A stretch of 64,000 nt of DNA from Owenia fusiformis. Taxonomy: Eukaryota > Annelida > Polychaeta > Sabellida > Oweniidae. The position numbers were made by a program, and so were the translations under genes. This document shows, one piece after another, positions 1 to 11,900 of the stretch; the first letter of the stretch is position 1; each line of letters begins with the position of its first letter. The notes below the pieces were generated by a model that was not told the origin of the DNA, ran no database searches, and saw only the letters and a list, made by a program, of their open reading frames with translations. The stretch covers positions 15,764,931-15,828,930 of the forward strand of contig CAIIXF020000003.1 of NCBI GenBank assembly GCA_903813345.2, written 5' to 3'.

Positions 1-120
1 ACTTTAAGTAATTTTTATACTTGGGAAATACTTGGGAAATACTCAAGTAATTCATTTTTAAGAGTGTATGCTTATGAGGGTGTATCAACGTGTCACAGCA
101 TCATTTGAATGAGGTACCTG

Positions 121-845
121 TTTGTAAGGTATGAATGCAAAAGCATGAATCAAATTTACATGTTTAAAAGTAGAAGCTGATGGAAAAATTATTTTATCCT
201 TCCACTATCTAAATGGGACAAACTATAATCATAATTCTTCGTTCTCTGAAAGGTGCCAATCTTTGATTGTAGAGTATGAATGCAAAAGCATGAATCAAAT
301 TCACATGTTCATTAGTAGCAGCTGATGGAAAAATTATTTTATCCTTCCACTATCTAAATGGGACAAACAATCATCATAATTCTTCGTTCTCTGAAAGGTG
401 CCAATCTTTGATTGTAGAGTATGAATGCAAAAGCATGAATCAAATTCACATGTTCATTAGTAGCAGCTGATGGAAAAATTATTTTATCCTTCCACTATCT
501 AAATGGGACAAACTATAATCATAATTCTTCGTTCTCTGAAAGGTGCCAATCTTTGATTGTAGAGTATGAATGCAAAAGCATGAATCAAATTCACATGTTC
601 ATAAGTAGCAGCTGATGGAAAAATTATTTTATCCTTCCCCTATCTAAATGGGACAAACTATAATCATAATTCTTCGTTCTCTGAAAGGTGCCAATCTTTG
701 ATTGTAGAGTATGAATGCAAAAGCATGAATCAAATTCACATGTTCATTAGTAGCAGCTGATGGAAAAATTATTTTATCCTTCCCCTATCTAAATGGGACA
801 AACTATAATCATAATTCTTCGTTCTCTGAAAGGTGCCAATCCGTT
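121..845. repeat. 145-bp tandem repeat, about five copies
   Basis: The string AGAGTATGAATGCAAAAG recurs at 271, 416, 561 and 706 (spacing 145). A more divergent first copy starts near 125. Copies differ by only a few bases, so the array is young. It lies at the left edge, probably in a TEP intron. Confidence 0.95.
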
Positions 846-1086
846 ATCGTTATGGAAGATAATTAAGATCATCTAGAGAGAAACAAATAAAACCCAGTCA
901 GTGCAATACGACCAACGTTCTGAAAATGTAAGAGCCAAATAGTCACATATGGATTCTATAGCTGATTTTGATTTTAACGTTAAACCATCAGTATTAGGTA
1001 AAACTGTTCATCATGCACTTAAGAAGGCGACTGAAATAAAATCAGTTAGAGTCGCATTCGAATCTACAAAATTCTTAATTCTTTCC

Positions 1087-1327
1087 TCCTCCGATCACAG
1101 GGCTTCAAAATCATGATAATTCTTTCGTTTTACCCCCTGCGGTAAGCAGTTAGCATTTCCCCGATTAAGAACTCGCAATCTAATTGGCTGTCGCAACACT
1201 GCGACAGAAATCATGTATAAGTCATTGCTCATACTTAGATCACGTGATTCAGTTTAATCGGGCGCTTCCTATTGGTTATAACAGGGGGAAGAAGGGGGTA
1301 CAGATTCTGAATACCTGCTTAGGAGGA
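1087..1327 (+). mobile_element. MITE family A, copy 1
   Basis: A 241-bp element starting TCCTCCGATCACAGGGCTTC and ending TTAGGAGGA, with imperfect terminal inverted repeats (TCCTCC..., CCCCCTGC...). An internal palindrome CTGTCGCAACACTGCGACAG is diagnostic. Three further copies are at 5268, 12502 and 43732. No coding capacity. Confidence 0.9.
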
Positions 1328-2776
1328 TGAATTCTTTGGACATACAAAATGATAAAACTTCAAACATAATACTCACTTTACATGCTTGGATAATATGCAT
1401 TGCAAAGCTCACATTTATGAGAATGAATTCACAACCAAGTCTTTTTTAATGATTTCTAAGGAGGAGACATGTTTGATAAATATGAAATTAAAAGTGAATA
1501 GTGTATGTTCAATTTTCTTAAACCATAAAAGTACAAAATGCAATCAAAAGAAATTAGAAATCAATTTTCAAATCCTGAGATGCATTTGCTTGTATATGTA
1601 GTCGTAATATAATAACTATATCATTGAAACATGTGAAAACTGATATCAAAAGGATTCCCAAAAGCTTTGTGTTGGACTCTTGCAACTATTAAGGAAAAGT
1701 TGGACTTCCAAAGGGTATTACAATACACAGGTAGAAAACGACAAATCTAAGATAACAACCAACTATAAGGGAAAACAAACGTTCAGACTCTATGATTTAG
1801 CAAAAACTATAGAAACAATTATAGCTTACATCTCTCCCAACTACTCAGGATAAGCAATTTGAACTTTTTAGTTCTAGACTCACTGTTACAAAAGAGTTAC
1901 CGATGTCTTCATATAACTCCTGTGTTTGGAATCCTGAAGAGTTAATGTGTATAGTATTAACTGCAATAAATATTTTTTGAATTAAAGTATTTTCAAAATC
2001 CATTTCAACGATAAAACCCACAATGAATCGGTATAACAAAAACAGAGCCTGGGAGATTTGTCCATCTTCAAATTAATGGATTAGAGGGAGGGGTGTACTT
2101 ACAAAGTTCAGTACATAAGATATCATCCAGTTCGAAACAACGACAGGGAACAATTGTCAACAAAGGATATTGTCCCTGGGAAAATTAATGGAAATAGAAG
2201 CATAATTTTTTGATTGTGTAACTCAGATTCCCGAAGCTAATACAGCCCGACAAAACATTCACTAATATACCAAAGCAATACAGTTGCATCCCCCGAACAC
2301 TGGCCTCAAAAACTCGTACCCGGAAGAAGGAACTTAAAGGATGACGTCTGGAACCCTGCGTTTGGAGGATGTACAGTTGCAATTATTTACTGCAATCGAT
2401 GCCACAATGCCTAGTAGTAGTAGTCTCTCTTATCCATCCGTAAAATCCAAATCACAAAGAGCAGCAACCACATACAAATGATATATCTTTTAAAAGTGTT
2501 CTTCAGGCCTGACTATCTTTAATACACAGATATGGCTACTAAATATAATAAGAAGACAAACACTTATATGATTATCCTTAAGCCAAAAAACAAGAAACCA
2601 TAATCTGGTATTATGAACATAAGAGCTGAAAAAGTATACAGAAAGCTTATGTAAATTCTGGAAAGGTATATTTTCTAGTGGCAAACTCTTGACTCTGAAA
2701 TCTGAAAATGTAAGTAGAACATATGAGAACTGAGGCGATGATTAACAAATTCGGTTTGAAGCCCCATTGGCAATAC
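1328..2776. other. Presumed TEP intron, no exon recognised
   Basis: AT-rich. Stretches near 1410-2090 resemble 4780-5040 and 7690-8000, for example around 'ACATTTATGAGAA' and 'GAGCCTGGG'. This implies that bait exons were duplicated with their introns. The next constant exon was not found with confidence. Confidence 0.6.
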
Positions 2777-2924
2777 TAGATAATAAAGGAGATACAAATC
2801 CAGGTTTCTAGGTTTATTTTACTCGTTGGTACTGGATCCTTAAGTCCCCTTGAGTAACCAGTCATTTGAGGTGGTGGTGTAAGAGCTGTTTTCTTCGACG
2901 ACTCTGCCATCTCCCCAAAAACTC
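2777..2924 (-). CDS. TEP: TEP divergent ninth bait exon 19i, possibly decaying
   Basis: 148 nt between CATGATTCATAG (like the acceptors of 19g/19h) and GTATTG. Phase 1 in and phase 2 out, with 48 open codons, so the cassette arithmetic is intact. The bait includes VFGEMAESSKKTALTPPPQM. The end reads DPVPTSKINLETWICISFII, where siblings have PVSTRTIFPETWIWALATTG: FP became NL and the second Trp became Cys. The last two bases TA replace the usual GG, so a following G would make a stop codon. It could be a new variant or a dying copy. Confidence 0.65.
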
Positions 2925-5900
2925 CTATGAATCATGAAAATCATTTTGAATTAATACGAAATGTCAACTTATGCTCAGTTTATATGTTGACTTAAATGCA
3001 AATTGGTACATCTTTGCTAACAACTTGAACAGTCTGCACCTATGTATGACACATTTTTGAAATGATTTATGATGGTAATCATTTTTTGGTCAAGATATGA
3101 TATGGTGTGTTGTAAAAACACACATGCCAAAAATGTGTACTCATAAGAAGCTTAAACAAAGTGATCTTCTCAAAAGAAAAGTTCACTATCTGTTATCAGA
3201 TTTAAACCTCTTATACCTAACGGTATAACTTAATATGGATGACTACTTCACCTAAATACAGCTGAAAGTTGCAATAGTCAAAATACAGCACCATAGAGAT
3301 GACCGTATGATGATTGGGGGGGGGGGGTCGGCTATATACTGGAATAGTCTAGTGATTTATTTACATTACCCATTAACAAAAGTCTACTTTAACACACTGA
3401 AATTATGAGATAACGCATCAAACCGGACAAAACAGAAATGCAAAACAGAGCCAAAATGTATCGAATACTTTTCAAATGTTTACGACTATGACACTCTTGT
3501 GTTGAAAATATATGACTTCATGCAACGATATAAGATGATAACATTGGAGTACATATTATTTCTTTTCATGGTTTTGGAATATATAGGGTCTATTTTTCTT
3601 ATGACAGGTTTACAATTTAGAGATTGCTTTTTCATGCTAGTTCTTTACCGGTTTGGTCCTTTCCCTGGCATTTGTACCTAGATATTCACTGCTACAGGAA
3701 TAGAAATTAAAAACCAAATGAGATAAGAGAGAGGTTATATTTTCACAGGATGATGATAAATTATTCCTGTAAGATAATCAAAATCATCGTGTTCTGGACA
3801 TTGATGAACTAGGGGTTATATAACTCATGTTTGCCGTGTGCATACTGTCCCAACATTGAAAAGCCAATCATACAGTTATCATTTCAAAAGCCACAACATA
3901 CATTACAAATATATACATCAGTTATTGTTTATAAACAATTTTGCTGCAAACTAATATTTTTCTAATACCCAGTGGTAGCCCAAGTCCAAACCCAGGTGTC
4001 TGGAAAAATCGTCCTCGTTGATACTGTCTCCTTGAGTTCCTTGGTCTTGACAGGGTTGGGTTTTGAAGGTAATTTTGAAATTGAAATCGGTCCTGGTCTC
4101 CCTTTAACGGATGCCAAAACTTTTCCTGGTCTCTTCGGCCTGGCCCACTTGATTGGTCTCATCGACTGAACTGGGGAAAACACTATAAACCATGAAAATT
4201 ACATAAGATTTAATAATTACTCACAAAAGCACTATTGTTGTTTAATAAACAGCATATCATCATTGAAGTGTTGCACAATCATGCAGATCATACCTGATTC
4301 AGGTAACTGCTTGAAGCGAATAAATAGCGTAATTTAGAAGATACAGAGACACTTGAAGAGAAAATGGCTACCGAGCATGTCCAAAACCTTATCAGATCTT
4401 GACACATGTCTGTTCTTACATCTCTAGAATTTCAAGTTGAAAAATTAAGTTGGTCTGGAATATCGTAACGTGCATGCAGGTACTCGCCCTCATTAGCAGA
4501 AAATGACAACTCGTTTCAAAGTGCGATGAAAAGTTATATGTTGTTTAGCAGTTTAGTCAGTCAGTAATTGGACAAAATAGACATACTATGGTGCTATAAT
4601 CGTAAATCTACAATCTCTTCGACGTGCCAATACATTAGCATTATTAAACAATTAAACACGATCATTCACTAGGTCTCAACCTATTTTAACAGTCACTGTG
4701 TCTATATGCAACATATAACCTCACTCCCTCTACCAGTTGTTCAGAAGAATGGATTCATTCAACTAGCAACACTCGATATACATATGTAAACAGGTGCAAA
4801 AGAGGAATTGCTGTAGCAGACTAGTATTACAATACACAACAAGAGAAATACTTCTAAGATAAGAACCAACTGTGAGAGAAACGGGAGCAAAACACATTTT
4901 CATCATTCCTATAACCCTTAAATGATCAAAACCAATAAAAGTTTTCAGATTTTCTTTGAAAGATTTGACTGCCCGTGTGTTAATTGATATAGAATGATAG
5001 AATCCTACAGAGCATCTTACTATGAGCTGACGCATCAAGAAACAAGCTGCTGATACTCTCGACTTCCTAATGGCTTTATTGGAATCCTTAGGACAATTTG
5101 GATCGCGTTTTCAATAAAAGTGGATTAAGGCTGACATTTGTTGAGCGCGCTATACCAACCTGAACAATGATTTGCCCTACATTTATAAGCCAAACATACA
5201 CCTATCATTTCCCCAAAACTTTCAAAACTGATGCAACAATGAAATAATGTCAATACGGTAACAACCGTCCTCCGATCACAGGGCTTCGAGATTCCGAATA
5301 GCTTCCCCCCCCCTGCGATAAGCGGTTAGCATTTCCCCGGTTAAGAACTCGCAATCCGATTCGCTGTCGCATCACTGAGATATCCAATCAACTTATATCT
5401 TACATACCTTCCTGCTAAGGCTGGATTTTACGTTGTCGCAATTCGAACCAAATACTATCTCAAAACATTCCAATTATCCACGATCAAAGACACATGGGTA
5501 TTTGGGATGGTAACTTTTTATTCAAAGGGTATAAATGCTTGGATCTCATTATTTTAACAATTACAATAACCTATTAGTATAAGTTACAAAGACATGAAAT
5601 CCATGAGTCAATTCAAATTGTTCACCTTATCAATGAGTAAATGTTTTAGGAGCAAATGTGATTGGTTAAAATGATATCATCGATACGGCATCGGCGCATC
5701 ACGTGATTCAGTATTTAATCGGGCGCTTCCAAATTGGTTATAGCAGGAGGAAGAAGGAGATGCGGATTCTGGTCACTTTAGGAGAATGTGTAACACCCAG
5801 TCTAAAAATTCTGGAAAAATTGTTAATGTTGCTACGGGTTGCTGAAGTCCACATGCATCTTAATTATTCACAATGATAAGCCACGACACACAATACATTA

Positions 5901-8900
5901 ACTATATCTGAAATATTGTTTATAATAAATGTTGCTGCAAAGTAATATTCTTTTTAATACCCAGTGGTAGCCAAGGCCCAAATCCAAGTCTCCGGAAATA
6001 TTGTCCTCGTTGATACTGGCTCCTCGACTTGGTTGTTTGAAGGTGGTGGGGGAGGCGGCGCACCTCCACGTGGAGGAGGCGGAGGGGCCGGTGGTCCTGC
6101 TGGACCTGATAAGCGTTCCGAATTCATAACTTCTCCTGGTCTCATCAAAAATATTGGAGGTGGATAAATTCCTATAAAACATGACAATAATATTTCATCA
6201 TTACTCACAAAAGCACTAGAATTACTGCGTCGTACGTGTATGCATCCTATTTTACTTTCCGCTATTCAAATTAGACAAAGTAAATCTACAAAGCATAATA
6301 AGTGCCACTCGGCAATCGTTATTAAAGAATTAATAACAAGACTATCAGGAGTAGGACATACAAGTTCCAGTCAATGCACTTTGCTATCAATTTGCCAATG
6401 TTTCGCTCACAGTTCATAAGATGCAAAAGCAAAAATAGTCACATTGGGCTAACTATAGCTGGTTTTAATCCCTATACCATCGATGTTATCTAGGATTAAT
6501 TGGTCCTTCATATACATTAAGATGGCGATAATAGTACCGTGGGTACTGGGCTCACATGGTGTTGCTCAAAAGTGAATGATGGTTAAAATGGTAGAAAATA
6601 AAAAACGGATATAACTTATTGCCGATTTTTTATAACAACTATAGCTGGTTTTAATCCCTATGCCATCGATGTTATCTGGAATTAATTGGTCCTTCATATA
6701 CTTAAGATGGCGATAATAGTACCGTGGGTACTGGGCTCACATTGTGTTGCTCAAAAGTGAATGGTGGTTAAAATGGGAGAAAATAAAAAACGGATATAAC
6801 TTATTGCCGATTTTTGAAACAAAAGTATATCATACAACTACCTTTTACAGTGACATGGCTTTTTACAATGCAGGACACCTAAAATCATTTGCAAAGCTAG
6901 AAAATGGGCCAGATGTGAATTTCGCGAGACAAAAATGGCGACCATTTTGAAAATAGGCGAGTGTTGAACAAAAATAACTTAAAACGGGAATCCTATCGAC
7001 AGAGGTTTTAAGGCAAATGGTCCAAAAGTGGATTTCCCGAGACAGATGGACAAATCAATATTAACTTAAATAGCTGAAAAAACAACGGATATAACTTAAA
7101 TGCCTATTTTTGTAACAAATTTATTTCATACAACTACTCTTTACAGTGATATGGCTTTTTATAATGCAGGACACCTGAAATTATTTGTAAAGCTAAGAAA
7201 TGGGCCAAAGGTGAATTTCGCGAAACAAAAATGGCGACCATTTTGAAAATGGGCCAGATGTGAATTTCGCGAGACAAAAATGGCTACCATTTTGAAAATA
7301 GGCAAGCTTTTGAACCAGGAGTCATATGGGAGTTTTCTGTATTGATGTTGAACAAAAATAACTTAAAACGGGAATCCTATCGACACAGCTTTTAAAGCAA
7401 ATTGTCCAATAGTGAATTTCGCGAGACAAAAATGGCGGCAATTTTGAAAATAGGCGAGCTTTTGAACAAGGAGTCATAGGGGGGTTTTCTATATTGATGT
7501 TGAACAAAAATAACTTAAAACGGGAATCTTATGGACAGAGGTTTTCAAACGGGCCAGACGGACGGACGGACGGACAGACAGACAGACAGACAAAGTGAGT
7601 GATTGCAATAGCTCACCATTATGAGCTAACAATACAAATGAGGGAACTACAAATTATTGATTTGATCTGATTCGCATGCCCATGTGTATTAAGTGAAATC
7701 CAAGCTAACATTTATGAGAACTAATTGAGAACCATAGTTTTTCATAAATTGAATTATGAAACTAAACTAAGTAATATATTTTATGGCGGAGAAATTTTAT
7801 ATAGACATGAATGGAATAAATCAATGTATGATTCATAAAATATGTTAGAGCATAATAGTACGAAACACGTAAATTTTTAGATTTTCAGATTTAGGACAAT
7901 AAATATTCCTGGTGATTAAGATAATTTGCAAAACCATATGAATTACAAAAGTCAATGAACCAGTGCAACAAATACGGAGCCTGGGGTCTTTGTTCATTTT
8001 CAATATTCTAACAGGACGATGTAAATGGAATATGCATATTATGCAACTATCTGCATCTAAATAACGCTACTATAGTTATATGGTTAGAACCATTTTAACA
8101 GACACATGACATGCTTTATCTTGATGCTGAAGGGTGATAAGAAATTATTATTGCATCCAAATCATAAAATTGCAAATTTGCGTTTGTGACAGAATGTAAA
8201 TAAAAACGACAGCACAGATAGCAGAACCCAATGAGCATTATGAACAAAAACCTTTACCAAAATGCCAAAGATAAGGAAAGAGTCAACCATATTGGATTGA
8301 CAACATGCAGAACAATTTTCAGTTGGGTTCACGTATGCATATCAATTAACAATGGAGATACCCAGTTGAGGTCGACGTCCATATCCAAGTCTCAGGAAAG
8401 GATTTTCTGATGGGTGTTGGTTCTTTCAGAACTTGAGATATAAGGTGTGATGGTGACATGGTAGTTGTAGTTGTACCTCTCGTAGGCAAGAATGTAGTTG
8501 TAAATGGACGTGTCATTGTTGGCATAAACCACATATCTGTATAATCTGCATGAAACAGTTTACGTTAAACTATATCATTAAAATCTTCACACAACTGTAG
8601 ATTCCTGGATAAAAGGTAAAAGTGTGTAATACTACTTGTATAGAACAGGGGGCTCTGAGTAGAAATCACATTATTACGAATATTAATGAATAAATCGATG
8701 ATTACCAATTCTCTTTGTTTTAGCTAGGTAATAACAGAGTATTTTAACCTAAATATGTTATTTATTTACCTAACATACACCAAGGCTTTGTCATAAATGC
8801 ACTTATTTATTTACCAAGTGACTGATCAGGTAGCTAACTTTAGGGAGGAAACTGTTCAAATGACTATAAACTGCCTAGCAGCATATTAAAGTAACCAAAT

Positions 8901-11900
8901 ATCAATCGATGCTTATTATATGTAAGTTGTACATAAACGGCAAAAATCAAGATGTGTTTTCATTCGACAAATAGTCCATGGTATGAGATGTCTAATAAAG
9001 GAGCTGGTAGCACACTATAGCGCAGCGATATTTGACCTTACATGAACATACCTACATATGTTCCCTAATAATTCTTATTATTACCGTTTCATATACTCCC
9101 GGCTTTTAGGCTGAATTATGCCTGCCATTAACAGAGGTCAAAAAGCTACCAAAAAATAAAATCCCAAATTTTTCCCAATTCGGAGTACACAATGCAACAG
9201 AAAATAATACAAAATGATTTTAAATATATGATATGGTTTCTAAGCTGTAAACGTTATAAACGCTATAAAACATATAAACAGTTACTATTAGTCGTTCAGG
9301 GAATCGAAACGATTTTGAACATTTACCATATATGAATGATGGCAATTATGTCAATGCGTCAAATATTAATAAATCCAGAAGAAAATAAATAAACTATTAC
9401 AAAACACAAATCATGAACAACAAAAACCATTAAAGACACAAAAAGCAATACGTTTAATTTAACGATCGGTAAGATGAGCATCTACTTAAAGAACTTGAAC
9501 TTAAAAATGTAATGTTGACATTGACTATTTCTAAAATTTTATTTGACGAAATCTCGCCCTTGCAAAGATTTTCATTTCATATCTTATATATTTTCAGAAA
9601 ACCAAAATGGTCAGGAAAATAGTATGTAGAATGTTTAAGGTCATCAAATCAGTTTTCAATTTCAGATGGATACAAAAACTATTTATAGTTTTAGATGACA
9701 TTTGACATATGCACACTGTTAGAAGATTTAATAATTTTTAGCAGTTGATCTTTTTTTGAAATAGTAGAGATAGCATATTGTAAATTGCAAATGATGAAAG
9801 CCATTTTTCAAAATATCAATCTTGTATTTCGTTAAAACTACATTTTAGAAAGTAATTTACAAATTCCCTAAAGACAATGTCTGATTTATGAACCATTTGA
9901 TGACGTTTCAATGCATTGAATGTTGCTCAATGTCAGTGTTAAATACTTAACGCCAGAGTTAAACTCACAATATTGAGAAATACCTCAATTAGAGATTAAT
10001 ATTAGGAAATTTCTAAATTTAAAGGCAAAACGTTTGGATTTTTTAGTTATTGGGGTTTCAGGAGAAAACAGTAAATATGAAGACTAATTTAAGTACCCCA
10101 GCGTATTAGAACAACACGCCCCATTCACAACAAGTCGTACAACCGGAAAACTACGACGTGAATTGGGAGCCAGATTTGTACACATTTCTTTCTTTCGACG
10201 TTTTGACAGAATATGAGCCTTTCCTCTTTATAGAAACATCGACTTCGCAGAGCTGCCTCGAGTGTCACTGCCTAACAGAATTTATCACACATCCTTCTAC
10301 TTCTTGAGTTAAATCATCGTGTAATAGTGACTTAATTATCATAAACTCATTATGCACCATTCAGATACTTCAGTGTCCAAGATAAATGGAATAAAATAAT
10401 CATCAGTGTCGATATATAACAAAAAATTAATTGAAATGAAAAAAATACTTTACTACATTTCAAACACCCCACTTTTGCCCATTTCATTCACTTAGTTGGA
10501 CTTGATTCTTAAAGATACAGCGTTTAAGAACTTTGAGAGAAGTATTTCCAAAGCACCCAACTTTTGCCTTTGTGATGTTTCAATGATGAAAACAGGTTCA
10601 TATTCTGTCATTACGTCGAGATAAATGAGTACCTAAAAACTTGGGTCCAAGAGTCACGCCGTAGACTGCCGGTTGTGCGACGGCGTGTTGAGAATGGTGC
10701 GTGAACAACATTAAATATACAGGTTGGGCAAATAAAAATGGGACAATCACATACATTGTATTTGAAAGAGCAGAAATGAACCAAATATCATGAAGATTGG
10801 GAAGTATAAAAGTTTGAACATTTCTATTCATGTTTGTAAAATTGCAAAGCAAATAATGCACGTTTATGTTATTTTTTAAAGCAAAATATGTAATACATTA
10901 CCTCGAAAAACACCTTTTGAAGAATTTTCATAATTTCTGTAATTTTAGGGTTGAAACGCCATTGAGACAGATTAATTAGACATTCTTTCATGAATTTCTT
11001 CATTTAAAAGTTGTAAAATCTGTTAATTTAGTTGTGATATCATAATCAAAAACTGTTACACTTTTTACAGCATTGAAGATACGTCACATTCTATCTTATT
11101 GAAGCTAAATGGATTCATCATCTTTTGGGATATATCACGTGGTTTACCTGTATGATCCTAAAACAAACGAAGAATGATACAAACTGTCCCATTTTTATTG
11201 CCCACCCTTTATATGTGCAAAACTAATATTTCGCCCTTTACATCACCATTCAATAACCATTTACACTGATTTAGATTCTGATGGGAGTAATATACCCAGT
11301 TAAAAGAGTTGACCATATCCATGTCTCAGGGAAGAGGGATCTCACTCTTGTTGGCGTTTTCGCTTCATTCTTATCAACATGCTCACGTTCATTTCTTTCT
11401 TCAATATCTTTATTATTAACAATTGCAAAGCCATTAGTTGCAACTTTTCGTATTGGTTTCACCTTTTTGACGTAGCTTGGGCCTGAAAGAATTATGGTAG
11501 CGCATAGCATCAGTTCTGTATAATGTTCACGGATATGGGTCCATAAAATATAGAACATTGAAGAGGTAACATTACAAATCGCCTTTCACCGTACATTCCC
11601 TCGGGATACGAGCATGGCCAGCGTGCTGTGAGAACGCAATGCGATGTGAATTAGTCAGCGCCCATAATGCTAAGCGGCAGTACATCTGCCGATTGCCGTC
11701 GGCATAGTTTTGGTTCAGCTACCGTTTAGCAGTAAATAGTTCGATCAGGTTGCATTCAGGTGATATTATTTTTAACCCCATGACATTCACGACCATGTAC
11801 AAAATCAATGCATGCATGTATATAGATTTTAATAATTTTGACACTAAACATTAATATTCAATACTGCCGACGTAACTTGTTTGGTAACTTTTTGCATTTT

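Noticed and set aside
2185-2382. Minus-strand V-P-D-V-I-L string near 2340, like the V-P-D-T-I-T that follows the bait region in TEPs, after an AG
   Set aside because: A stop follows at once and the expected T-W-x-A-x-A-F sequence is absent in every frame; most likely chance.
5964-6167. Plus-strand Gly-rich frame (G-G-G-G-G-G-A-P-P)
   Set aside because: Antisense of the poly-Pro bait exon 19g.
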